Below are positions 26,028 to 34,382 of a stretch of 64,000 bases of DNA, piece by piece. Both the position numbers and the translations under genes were made by a program. Within the stretch, counting starts at the first letter, position 1. Every line of letters starts with the position of its first letter. The stretch comes from Paenibacillus sp. yr247 (GTDB lineage Bacteria > Bacillota > Bacilli > Paenibacillales > NBRC-103111), in contig NZ_FNIF01000006.1 in NCBI RefSeq assembly GCF_900103825.1, forward strand, positions 62,001 to 126,000, read 5' to 3'. The notes under the pieces were generated by a model. That model was not told the DNA's origin. It did not search any database and worked only from the letters and a program-made list of their open reading frames with translations.

Positions 26028-26876
26028 TCACCCTTCCCGCATCACCCTGAGCCAGTTCCCCATGATTGAGAGTGCATTTTCTGTTTTTACAATCGAGTCG
26101 TGATTTTGATCAGCGATGATGCGGACCTCAGCCTTGCAAAATTTTTCATAAAGTGGTTTATATGCACCAGCGTCGAATACCTCATCATCAGCCCCAACCA
26201 TGACGAAAGTCGGTTGGGTCAACTGTGATAAATATTTTTCGTAATTATTCCCCACCATGCGCGACAAGGCGAGCCTATAGCTAAGATTGCAGGATTCAGT
26301 CCCATGTAGCTTTTCAATCGGTGTGAGTCTGCGGTATACAATAGCGTGGTTATAACGGTGAACGCCAAGTGCATTGAGCAGCATTAATAACAGATATCGT
26401 GGGATGCTCACCTTGGATTCATTACCGGATCCATCTTTTCGATCAAGTGGCGCATTGGGGCTAAGTGCTGGTGAAATGAGTAAATAGGCAAAAATGTCCT
26501 TATGAATCGGTCGTATTGTTTGTCTGAGAGCGGTTGCACCTCCCGCAGAATGACCTCCTACAATGATCCTTGCACCGAGATGACGCTTCTGAACAAAACA
26601 GAACAGGTCTTCCATATCATCATCAAGTTGCCCGATGTAGTCAATGTCGCCGCGTCGAATGGGATGATTTCCATACCCACGTAGATCCGGAAGGTACACG
26701 GTGGCGAGCCCAAGTTGGGATACATATTGGCCGAATTCCCTCAAATACAGGCTAGGTTCCGTAATGCCGTGTAGAAAAATAAGCACAACATCGGATGGAC
26801 CCTCAAAAAAACGGTATGGAAGTTGAGCACCATCACGAGCGGTGTACGTTTTGAAGTCTTCAGGGTAAGTATTCAT
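26028..26876 (-). CDS. Alpha/beta hydrolase (serine aminopeptidase/lysophospholipase type)
   Basis: A 282-residue cytoplasmic hydrolase of the alpha/beta fold (Hydrolase_4-like). The oxyanion motif is LIFLHGITEP, the nucleophile elbow GGHSAGG places the serine near residue 110, the acid is probably the Asp in VMVGADDEVFDA, and the histidine is in ADQNHDSIVKTE near the end. Lysophospholipase-like and monoglyceride lipase-like enzymes share this set. GGAGGGATCG upstream is the ribosome site. It is transcribed alone, convergent with the operon before it; no substrate can be assigned. Confidence 0.88.
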   Translation of the reverse strand: MNTYPEDFKTYTARDGAQLPYRFFEGPSDVVLIFLHGITEPSLYLREFGQYVSQLGLATVYLPDLRGYGNHPIRRGDIDYIGQLDDDMEDLFCFVQKRHLGARIIVGGHSAGGATALRQTIRPIHKDIFAYLLISPALSPNAPLDRKDGSGNESKVSIPRYLLLMLLNALGVHRYNHAIVYRRLTPIEKLHGTESCNLSYRLALSRMVGNNYEKYLSQLTQPTFVMVGADDEVFDAGAYKPLYEKFCKAEVRIIADQNHDSIVKTENALSIMGNWLRVMREG

Positions 26877-26901
26877 AAATGACGATCCCTCCGCATTTCT
26901 T

Positions 26902-27114
26902 TTGACCTTCCTCTATATAAATCTTACAAGAGACAATCGTTATTGGAAAGAGTTTTTATCGGATGGCAATAACTTGGTCCAGGGGAGGAAGAGTGGCGAC
27001 TACGCTAACGTTCTCAAAAGAGCAAATAATGAAGGAAAAATAAAGGCACTACCAACCAAGGAGGCCATTGAAAAAGCTAAAATCTCTAGACAGGATACCT
27101 TGCCTCATTATTGA
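26902..27114 (+). other. Possible gene remnant (short ORF, unidentified)
   Basis: A 70-codon frame without a ribosome site or a convincing start; the internal stretch SGDYANVLKRANNEGKIKAL and the end ISRQDTLPHY look like real protein. It ends just before the terminator at 27160. I read it as the 3' end of a lost gene, family not recognised. Confidence 0.3.
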
Positions 27115-27159
27115 GTTAAGGAAATCTCGTTGTTTTATAACAGGATACGGTATTCAATG

Positions 27160-27198
27160 TATGCCTTAGGCAAAAAATGCCTGAGGCATATTTTTTTT
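27160..27198 (+). terminator. Intrinsic terminator
   Basis: TATGCCTTAGGCA pairs with TGCCTGAGGCATA (one mismatch) around AAAAA and is followed by eight Ts. It would end transcription of whatever gene the remnant at 26902 belonged to. Confidence 0.85.
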
Positions 27199-27369
27199 AG
27201 GGGGATACTTACAAGATACTGATTATTATCTATATCTAATATTATGGAAATCAATTATTTCGAAGCATGAGATGGTTATTTTATACAATTTGATGCGAAT
27301 ATTTAATTCTATCGAATTACCCTCGTCATTTATAATAAAAACATAACAAAGGATGGAGGAACGAGAGAG

Positions 27370-28362
27370 ATGGAGGCACAAGCCTTAGAAGTGGAGCAAA
27401 TCAAATTAAGTTCAACAACCATGAAAAAAGAACGCATCAACTGGATACCTTACTGGTTTATCGCACCGTCTGTACTATTGATTGTATCGTTCTTGTTCTA
27501 TCCAATGATCAATGTTTTCTACTATAGTTTGCAAAACTATAATCCAAGTAAGCCTTTCTACAACAGTTTTGCAGGCTTCGATAATTTTGTGAACATTTTC
27601 AGCGACGATCCGTTATTTTGGCAAAGCTTACAGATTTCTCTGAAGTGGGTAACATCAGAGGTTATCCTCCAACTTGTGTTCGGATTGCTGTTAGCATTGG
27701 TGCTCAACCGCGCTTTTCGCTTCCGTTCCTTTTTCCGCACTGCGGCGATAATCCCTTGGGCCATATCCGGTGTTATCACCGCTACGATGTGGTCCTTTCT
27801 TTTCAGCGAGCATAACGGACTGTTCAATGACATGCTGGTACGGCTTCATCTGCTTCATTCCCCGATTGCTTGGCTTGGGGATACTAAATGGGTCTTTTTT
27901 TCCATCGTCATGGCGGAGCTCTGGAGGGGAATTCCTTTCTTCACGATTACCATGTTGGCTGCGCTGCAAACGATTCCGCAGGAGCTGTACGAATCGTGCA
28001 CGGTCGACGGCGGAGGACGCTGGAAATCGTTCATTCACATTACCTTGCCATACTTGAAGAATTCCATTATTTTGTCAACGCTGCTTCGGGCCGTTTGGGA
28101 ATTCAATAATGTCGATCTGATTTTTGCCTTGACCAACGGAGGGCCAGCCAATCATACGATGACCATGACCATGTACGTAGCCAATCAAGCCATCGTCGCG
28201 CAAAATTTCGGATATTATTGGATTTTGAATATAAAAAGGCCCCTTTGGTATGATGTAAATGTCCTGACGCTGGCCAGCAAAAAGGACATAAATTCAAATA
28301 CCAGGAGGCCACAACATGAATTACTCAACTTTCGCAGCTTAGCTATCCAAACAAACCCTTGA
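27370..28362 (+). pseudogene. Sugar ABC permease (MalF-type), truncated by an IS relic
   Basis: The first ~280 residues are a normal carbohydrate permease: a first helix PYWFIAPSVLLIVSFLFY, the periplasmic loop, the EAA loop ELYESCTVDGGGRWKSFIHI and the fifth helix with FALTNGGPANHTMTMTMYV. After AQNFGYY, near 28215, the expected last helix is replaced by foreign sequence (ILNIKRPLWYDVNV...), which belongs to the insertion relic that follows. No binding-protein, second permease or ATPase gene is adjacent, so this is a dead, orphan transporter gene. Confidence 0.82.
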
Positions 28363-28640
28363 TATAGCAAGGCAAACCAGAGATCCATTCGCGAAGTTGA
28401 CAAAATACAGACGACTTTTCACGTTTGGTCTTTGCATGATTCAGTTGAAAATAGGAAAAACAGACCACCTAATGACTTTACGTCATTTTCCTGGCGACGC
28501 TCATATTCCATCACCAAATTACGGCTGAACACAACCGTCGTATGGCTGAAAATCTCCATTAAGCCTTGCAACCATAAGGGTTATCTAGATTTTCGTAGGT
28601 GCGAAAGTTGAGTTAACTAACTCCTTTAAGGCAGTTTCAT
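28216..28640 (+). mobile_element. Internally deleted insertion-sequence relic
   Basis: Begins where the permease homology ends. A transposase-like start is visible: GGAGG, then ATG at 28316 followed by NYSTFAA-stop and LSKQTLDIARQTRDPFAKLT. After a frameshift the frame reads SYSITKLRLNTTVVWLKISI and KPCNHKGYLDFRRCES, which looks like the C-terminal end of the same kind of protein. The centre is missing, so it is immobile. I could not place it in an IS family or find certain terminal repeats. Confidence 0.5.
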
Positions 28641-28745
28641 TTCAAATATATTAATTTTTTGTGTAGTATCCGAGATATTCACTAGAGAATATTCGATCGC
28701 GTTGCTCTGTAACAGTGACATTCTTCATGTGCCGGGAAGAGTCGT

Positions 28746-29741
28746 TTATTTTTTCAAAAGGGCTTGAACGAGATCGTCCATCGTTTTTGCTCCGGCGATA
28801 GCGCCGTTGTACAGCCAGCTGCTGGATGCGCTCATTTCATACACATGGCCGGATTTTACAGCAGGAAGAGCTTTCCACACCGGGCTTTCAAGCGTGTCGC
28901 CTTGGCCTTTGTCGCTGTTGACGATGAAAATGTAGTCGGCGTTAAGCGCAGCAAGCTTCTCAAGTGAGATCGGATTCCAGTTTGCCGCTTTAGCATCTGG
29001 AATAGCAGCCAGTACGTCCGGCATTTTGATGCCGAGATCGCCGTACAGGATAGCGCCGCTTGCTACTTTGCCGTTGACTACGTAAAATTGCTTTTGCGTC
29101 AGCCAAAGAATTGCCGCAGACTTGTCTTTGGTCACGTCTTGCAGCTTGCTTTTCGTGTCTGCCACTTTTTGATCATAGTCTTTCAGAACTTTATCCGCTT
29201 CGGCTTTTTTATTGAACAGGTCGCCCATCGCGGTAAGCGTTTTGCGCCAATCTTGCGTTGTCGCATCTCCAAGCACATAAGTGGGGGCGATTTTGCTGTA
29301 CTGATCATAGAGGCCGTTTTGCGTGAGGCCTTCTGAACCGATCAGAATGATATCCGGGTTAAAGCTCAGCACTTTCTCAGGCGGCAAATTATACTCGATC
29401 GTAGGGACGCCTTGCAGCTTGTCCTTCAAATATTCTTGCGTGCCGTTGGCGACGGACCATTGCGCTGCGGGTTTCAAACCAAGGGCTATAAGCGGATCTT
29501 CCAAGTAAGAGGCAATAATGCGTACAGGATGAGCCGGCACCTTCACTTCGTGGCCGAATGGATCTTTTACGACTTTATCAGCAGCAGGAGCGGTCGTGTT
29601 AGCGGCAGCTCCTGCAGTTGCAGCAGGCGTAGCATCCGATGTGCTAGCTGTTTTGGTGCCGCAGGCGGCAAGTGCTATAGTAGATAAGAGAACGACGGAT
29701 GAAAGCAAAAGCGATTTTGTAAAAGCTTTTTTAGTAGACAT
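28746..29741 (-). CDS. Ferric-siderophore ABC transporter, substrate-binding lipoprotein (FecB/FhuD-like)
   Basis: A 331-residue lipoprotein that binds an iron-siderophore complex for the permeases encoded divergently. The lipobox is ALAACGTK. The fold starts at about residue 60 with FGHEVKVPAHPVRIIASYLE, the usual beginning of the periplasmic-binding domain, and includes FNPDIILIGSEG and the later KLAALNADYIFIVNSD segment. AGGAGG lies 11 nt before the start. The intergenic region with permease genes carries a Fur box (29819), so iron repression of both arms is expected. Confidence 0.92.
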   Translation of the reverse strand: MSTKKAFTKSLLLSSVVLLSTIALAACGTKTASTSDATPAATAGAAANTTAPAADKVVKDPFGHEVKVPAHPVRIIASYLEDPLIALGLKPAAQWSVANGTQEYLKDKLQGVPTIEYNLPPEKVLSFNPDIILIGSEGLTQNGLYDQYSKIAPTYVLGDATTQDWRKTLTAMGDLFNKKAEADKVLKDYDQKVADTKSKLQDVTKDKSAAILWLTQKQFYVVNGKVASGAILYGDLGIKMPDVLAAIPDAKAANWNPISLEKLAALNADYIFIVNSDKGQGDTLESPVWKALPAVKSGHVYEMSASSSWLYNGAIAGAKTMDDLVQALLKK

Positions 29742-29818
29742 GATGTGAAAACCTCCTGGTAAATTTATGTAATCTCTGATAGGGATTGCTGTTAATCGCG
29801 AACCTATTGTATAATAAC

Positions 29819-29837
29819 GATAATGATTATCAATGTC
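29819..29837. promoter_or_regulatory. Fur box between the divergent iron-uptake transcripts
   Basis: GATAATGATTATCAATGTC differs from the classical 19-bp Fur consensus GATAATGATTATCATTATC at only two positions. It lies 78 nt upstream of the binding protein start on one side and 47 nt upstream of the permease start on the other, placing both promoters under one operator. Confidence 0.9.
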
Positions 29838-29884
29838 AAGACGTAATCCGTTGTGAAAAAATGCCTTAAGGAGTTATCTGCCAA

Positions 29885-30934
29885 ATGCTTTCGTCCCATC
29901 AAGCGCATCGTGATGAACGGCAGGAAGCCTCATCCGCCGCTCGGCCCATCATGGCGATCGGAATTCTAATTTTCGGTTTGCTCGGCTTGCTTCTGTCATG
30001 TCTCTTATCCATTTCAGTAGGCGCCGTAAACATTCACGTACATAACGTATGGCAGGCAATATTCAGCTTTGATCCATCGTTGCCGCAGCATCAAATTGTT
30101 CGCGAGCTTAGAATGCCTCGAGCATTTGCTGGCGCTATTGTGGGCGCTTGCTTCGCGGTAGCGGGTGTCATTATGCAGGGCATCACGCGTAATCCGTTGG
30201 CGGATTCCGGGCTGCTCGGGCTAAACGCCGGCGCGGGATTTGCTTTGGCGGTCTGCTATGCATTCTTCCCGCACATTTCCATTCTATATACGATGTTTTT
30301 TTCTTTTTTGGGTGCCGGTTTGGGGGCTGCCGTGATTTACGGTTTGGGCTCTATATCTTCAGGGGGACTTAAGCCTGTCCGGCTTGTTTTGGCAGGAGCG
30401 GCAGTCTCGATCCTTTTTCAAGCGCTTAGCGAAGGCATCGCGCTCTATTTTCAAATCGGACAAGATCTGTCCTTCTGGTATGCGGGCGGGGTCGCCGGAA
30501 CGACTTGGCTCCAGCTGAAGGTTATGGCGCCGGTAACGGCAGGTGGTTTGGCGGCCGCGATGCTGCTTGCCCGAAAGTTGAATTTGCTTGGCCTTGGCGA
30601 TGACGTTGCCGCCGGCTTGGGAGTCCGCATCAACCTCGTGAAGCTGGCTGCATTGGTCGTGGTGATGGTGATTGCGGGGACGGCGGTATCCGCCGTTGGC
30701 GGCGTAGCTTTTGTCGGGCTGATGATTCCTCATCTTGCCCGCGCTATGGTTGGCAACGACAACCGCTGGGTCATTCCTTGCTCCGCCGTACTCGGCAGCT
30801 TGCTCGTTGTCTGGGCGGACATCGTCTCCCGCCTCGTGCATCGGCCATTTGAAACGCCGCTTGGAGCCATTATTGCCTTAATCGGCGTGCCTTTTTTTCT
30901 TTACATGGCCCGTAGAACCGAAAGGGGATTATGA
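29885..30934 (+). CDS. Ferric-siderophore ABC transporter permease (FecCD family) 1
   Basis: A 349-residue permease with about ten helices, of the BtuC/FecCD type. Typical features are ELRMPRAFAGAIVGACFAVA with the following GVIMQGITRNPLADSGLLGL, and the ATPase-coupling stretch GLGVRINLVKLAALV, then GGVAFVGLMIPHLARAM near residue 280. AAGGAG lies 11 nt upstream of the ATG. The stop overlaps the start of the second permease gene (ATGA-type), so translation is coupled. Under the Fur box at 29819. Confidence 0.93.
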   Translation: MLSSHQAHRDERQEASSAARPIMAIGILIFGLLGLLLSCLLSISVGAVNIHVHNVWQAIFSFDPSLPQHQIVRELRMPRAFAGAIVGACFAVAGVIMQGITRNPLADSGLLGLNAGAGFALAVCYAFFPHISILYTMFFSFLGAGLGAAVIYGLGSISSGGLKPVRLVLAGAAVSILFQALSEGIALYFQIGQDLSFWYAGGVAGTTWLQLKVMAPVTAGGLAAAMLLARKLNLLGLGDDVAAGLGVRINLVKLAALVVVMVIAGTAVSAVGGVAFVGLMIPHLARAMVGNDNRWVIPCSAVLGSLLVVWADIVSRLVHRPFETPLGAIIALIGVPFFLYMARRTERGL

Positions 30935-31941
30935 TGGAGCAAATGAGAAATAGGGGCTTTTCGTGGCTCGTTGTACTGAGCGTTTTGATTGTCATGGCGT
31001 TTGTGATCAGCATGAACAGCGGATCCATTCATTTAAGCCTTCTTGATGTAGGCAAGACGCTCTTTGGGGGCGGTACGGCCAAGCAGCATTTAATTTTATT
31101 TCATTTCCGCTTGCCGCGGATCATGCTGTCGATTCTAGTTGGCGCGGGGTTAGCCGTTTCCGGCTGTATGCTGCAGGGCTTGACGCGCAATGCCTTAGCC
31201 GACCCCGGAATTTTGGGGATCAACGCGGGCGCAGGCTTCATGGTCATGATTTTTATTTCATTCTTATCTGCAAGTGCCTTGACACCTCTGCTGCTGCTGC
31301 CGCTTATGGCCATCGCCGGCGCAGCTTTTGCTGCGGTACTTATTTATTTGCTCGCTTACAGACGCGAACAGGGTCTTCTGCCAACGAGGCTCATTCTGAC
31401 CGGGGTCGCCATCGCTGCCGGTTTAAGTTCGGCGACACTTGTGATGAGCTTGCGTTTGAAGCCGGAAAAATATCAATTCGTAGCCACATGGTTTGTAGGC
31501 AATATCTGGGGTACCAATTGGACTTTTGTCGCTGTGCTGCTGCCTTGGATCGTCATACTGCTGCCTTATGCCCTATATAAAGCAAAAGTACTTGATGTAT
31601 TTCAACTAGGCGAGCAAACGGCAAAGAGCCTCGGCCTCGACGTAAACCGGGAGCGCATTAAACTGCTTGCTGCTGCAGTGGCATTGTCTGGCGCCAGCGT
31701 CGCTATAGGCGGCGGTATCGTCTTTGTCGGCATGATCGGGCCTCATCTGGCCCGGCAGCTGGTAGGTCCAAGACATCGGTTACTCCTGCCGGGATCTGCT
31801 TTGATTGGCGCTTTGCTGCTCATTGCAGCCGACACAATTGGCCGCCTGGTCATACCGAATATGGAAATCCCGACTGGAATCGTCGTTGCCGTTATTGGGG
31901 CTCCTTACTTTTTGTACTTGCTCGCAAAAGCGAAAGCATAA
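30931..31941 (+). CDS. Ferric-siderophore ABC transporter permease (FecCD family) 2
   Basis: A 336-residue partner of the preceding permease, forming the membrane heterodimer. It has the same landmarks: HFRLPRIMLSILVGAGLAVS, GCMLQGLTRNALADPGILGI, SLGLDVNRERIKLLAAAVAL and GGIVFVGMIGPHLARQLVG. It overlaps the previous gene by 4 nt, and 48 nt separate it from the ATPase gene, so it lies in the middle of the iron-uptake operon. Confidence 0.93.
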   Translation: MMEQMRNRGFSWLVVLSVLIVMAFVISMNSGSIHLSLLDVGKTLFGGGTAKQHLILFHFRLPRIMLSILVGAGLAVSGCMLQGLTRNALADPGILGINAGAGFMVMIFISFLSASALTPLLLLPLMAIAGAAFAAVLIYLLAYRREQGLLPTRLILTGVAIAAGLSSATLVMSLRLKPEKYQFVATWFVGNIWGTNWTFVAVLLPWIVILLPYALYKAKVLDVFQLGEQTAKSLGLDVNRERIKLLAAAVALSGASVAIGGGIVFVGMIGPHLARQLVGPRHRLLLPGSALIGALLLIAADTIGRLVIPNMEIPTGIVVAVIGAPYFLYLLAKAKA

Positions 31942-31989
31942 CGGCATGCTTGACCATCACCAACAAATGAGAAAGAGGCAAGTAGAACG

Positions 31990-32775
31990 ATGACTATTTT
32001 ATCTGCTGAGCAATTGACGATTGGCTACGAGGGACGGACGATCGTCGAGCAGCTCGATCTGCAGTTTCACCCTCGGCAAATTACCGCGATACTTGGGCCT
32101 AACGGCTGCGGGAAATCGACCATTTTAAAAACGATGGCGCGTCTCCATCCCGCCTCTTCGGGCGCTGTGTATTTGGATGGCAGTCTGATTGCCAAAATCC
32201 CAACCAAGGAAATTGCTAAGAAGATGGCCATTTTGCCGCAGTCGCCGGAAGCGCCGAGCGGTTTGACGGTGGAAGATTTGATCGCTTTCGGGCGGACCCC
32301 GCATCAATCAGGCTTTTCTAGACTCAGCGGACATGATCGCCGCATGGTCGACTGGTCGCTGGAGGTAACCGGCTTATCGGAACTGAAGCAACAGGCGGTG
32401 GATACCTTGTCGGGCGGACAACGCCAGAGAGCTTGGATTGCGATGGCGATCGCCCAGGAGACGCAGTTATTGCTGCTCGATGAACCGACGACCTATCTGG
32501 ACCTGGCTCATCAGCTCGAAGTGCTGGAGCTTTTGAAAAAGCTTAATGAGAAGGAAGGCAGAACGATCGTCATGGTCATTCACGATTTAAATCACGCTGC
32601 GCGATTTGCGCACAGAATTGTAGCGCTACGCAATGGGAAAATCGTTAAGCAGGGAAGTGCCGAAGAGGTCATTACCTCGGATGTGCTGCGGCAGGTGTTT
32701 CATATTGAATCCACGATTGTGAATGATCCTCGGACCGGCAGGCCGACGATGCTATCCTATGATTTGATACAATGA
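31990..32775 (+). CDS. Ferric-siderophore ABC transporter ATPase (FecE/FhuC type)
   Basis: A 261-residue ATP-binding subunit. The nucleotide-binding motifs are all intact: Walker A GPNGCGKST near residue 37, Q-loop ILPQSPEAPSGLTVEDL, ABC signature LSGGQRQRAWIAMAIAQ, Walker B LLLLDEPTTYLDL and the switch histidine in VIHDLNHAAR. The Q-loop and YLDL pattern are those of the iron-chelate (FepC/FhuC) group. It powers the two permeases upstream; the reductase gene follows 12 nt later. Confidence 0.94.
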   Translation: MTILSAEQLTIGYEGRTIVEQLDLQFHPRQITAILGPNGCGKSTILKTMARLHPASSGAVYLDGSLIAKIPTKEIAKKMAILPQSPEAPSGLTVEDLIAFGRTPHQSGFSRLSGHDRRMVDWSLEVTGLSELKQQAVDTLSGGQRQRAWIAMAIAQETQLLLLDEPTTYLDLAHQLEVLELLKKLNEKEGRTIVMVIHDLNHAARFAHRIVALRNGKIVKQGSAEEVITSDVLRQVFHIESTIVNDPRTGRPTMLSYDLIQ

Positions 32776-32787
32776 GGCGGTTGAGCG

Positions 32788-33498
32788 ATGTCGAATGCAA
32801 ATGAAATTTGGGAAGAAATAAAGCGATTTAGCGTAGAACCGGCGCAAGATGCTTCGGTAGGATGCTTCGAATTGTCCGAGCTGCTGTCGCTGGTCAAAGA
32901 ACGAATGAACGCGCAGGCGCCGCATATAGCTGCGTCATTATATATGCGGCACGCTGCGTTTATTTTTGTTGGCAGGTTATTTGCGCTTAGCAAGTATAGA
33001 GTAAAGTGGACCGGGGAGCTAAGGCGAATCGGCTTAGCGGACCGGACAATCGAAGGCAGATGGGCGCCTCTATGGACGTTTGCTGATGGAGATTGGGCAG
33101 CTACGCGCAGCGACAGGGAAGTTGCCGAAGCGTTGCAAGCCATAGTATGCGGGGACGCCCGCAAGCTGGTACAAACGCTGGCTGGTTACACGAACAGTTC
33201 GCAGGCCGTGCTCTGGGAAAACATATGGGGCTATGTGCTCTGGATGTACGTTCAGCTAATGCAAGAGCCGGGCGAATGCGCCGAGCGGGCGCGGAGCGAT
33301 CTGCAGCTGCTGCTGGACAAGTCGGTCTGGGAGGGCGTCGAACGCAAATCGCCTTTTACGCGATTTCTCGGCGATCAGACGCCGGAAGCGGCTATGGCCG
33401 CTTATAAGCGGGTCACCTGCTGTTTTTATTATGAGGTTCCAGGCTTTCAGAAGTGTTCGTATTGCCCGACATTGAAAACGGACGAAGTCAGTCCTTAA
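32788..33498 (+). CDS. FhuF-like ferric-siderophore reductase (2Fe-2S)
   Basis: A 236-residue cytoplasmic protein. The C-terminus RVTCCFYYEVPGFQKCSYCP has the CC-x10-C-x2-C arrangement that binds the [2Fe-2S] cluster in FhuF. FhuF-type proteins reduce the imported ferric complex so iron is released. It is the last gene of the importer operon, 12 nt after the ATPase, which fits that role and places it under the same Fur box. The N-terminal 200 residues are only loosely conserved in this family, so the call rests on the cysteine motif and context. Confidence 0.85.
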   Translation: MSNANEIWEEIKRFSVEPAQDASVGCFELSELLSLVKERMNAQAPHIAASLYMRHAAFIFVGRLFALSKYRVKWTGELRRIGLADRTIEGRWAPLWTFADGDWAATRSDREVAEALQAIVCGDARKLVQTLAGYTNSSQAVLWENIWGYVLWMYVQLMQEPGECAERARSDLQLLLDKSVWEGVERKSPFTRFLGDQTPEAAMAAYKRVTCCFYYEVPGFQKCSYCPTLKTDEVSP

Positions 33499-33586
33499 GC
33501 AGCCGGATGGTTAGTATAGGGTTCTCTTTGCCGATGCGCGACAATTCTTCTTCTAACATGTCATCTATGGTGTTCCCCCAAATCAT
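33488..33586 (-). CDS. Possible 32-residue small ORF antisense to the end of the reductase gene
   Basis: A minus-strand frame with ATG at 33586 reads MIWGNTIDDMLEEELSRIGK and on to TIRLLKD-stop; composition is protein-like but the ribosome site is too close to the start. It may be the 3' remnant of a lost gene. Confidence 0.22.
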   Translation of the reverse strand: MIWGNTIDDMLEEELSRIGKENPILTIRLLKD

Positions 33587-34133
33587 GTCCTTTCAAAAAA
33601 ACAATTGAATTGATGATGTCGGATGACAAAAACATTGACCGAATCAAGTTCGCGTAAATCGCGGGCTTTTTTATTTATCGGATTACTATGCTTGCACGGC
33701 AGATTGAACAAAGATATTCGGCTCTTCGCCTCACTCCTGATGAATGGCATACAGCGGGTAATGAGAATATGGTGCGACATTACGCTCCCTCGAAATGATT
33801 CAGTTTCCTCACTCAGACTCATGAATTCGCAGGATTTCACCCTGAGGTAAATGTGAGATAAGAAGAATAGGAGGAGTTTGTGGCTGGGGGAATTAGAAAA
33901 ATGCGTGCGCAAACAAAGGTGTGTGGAAACCATGGAATAAGAGCATTGGCTCTGATGGTCGAAACATAAGTCCAGTGAAAATTGTAATTATATTTTATAA
34001 GAAATATTGAAAGATAAAATAAAATTTCATATAATATAATTATTAGATTGCTAATGGAAAAAGTGTAGGTCGAATAATGACACCGCTTTCTCGACAGATT
34101 TTTCATGATTAAAGATGAAAGAGAGGTGCAAAT
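33499..34133. other. Mostly non-coding stretch
   Basis: Contains a weak 36-codon frame at 33688-33798 with protein-like end RLTPDEWHTAGNENMVRHYA, likely debris, and an AT-rich part (33970-34060) that could hold the promoter for the following genes. No terminator for the iron operon is obvious. Confidence 0.4.
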
Positions 34134-34352
34134 GTGCAAGAGAATGGCAGCAGTTTCGGCATGTGGAGTGATTATGGAAGCAAGCGCGAACACATGAAGG
34201 TCGGTCTCATGTCGTGGTCGTCTTTGGATGGAGTTGATGCAGCGCTCGTTCGTATTAAATAGCTAAGTTGTTGGCATGCGGGGGCGGGTCGTCCAAGCAA
34301 TCTGCCGGCAGTTACAGGGGCAGGAAGATCAGTCATCTTAGGCACAATGGTT
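34134..34352 (+). pseudogene. anmK: Anhydro-N-acetylmuramic acid kinase (anmK), internally deleted
   Basis: With GTG at 34134 (GAGAGG 8 nt before it) the frame reads an N-terminal extension and then MKVGLMSWSSLDGVDAALVR, the AnmK ATP-binding start (normally GLMSGTSLDGVDAAL; Gly-Thr is Trp-Ser here), then a TAG stop at 34260. In the same frame, from 34290, RPSNLPAVTGAGRSVILG is the conserved C-terminus of AnmK. About 300 residues between are gone, and the deletion junction lies between 34262 and 34290. AnmK phosphorylates anhydro-MurNAc to MurNAc-6-phosphate in cell-wall recycling. The relic directly precedes the peptide importer operon, so the operon once began with it. Confidence 0.82.
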
Positions 34353-34382
34353 TATAACATTACTATTATCAGGAGGGTCAAC

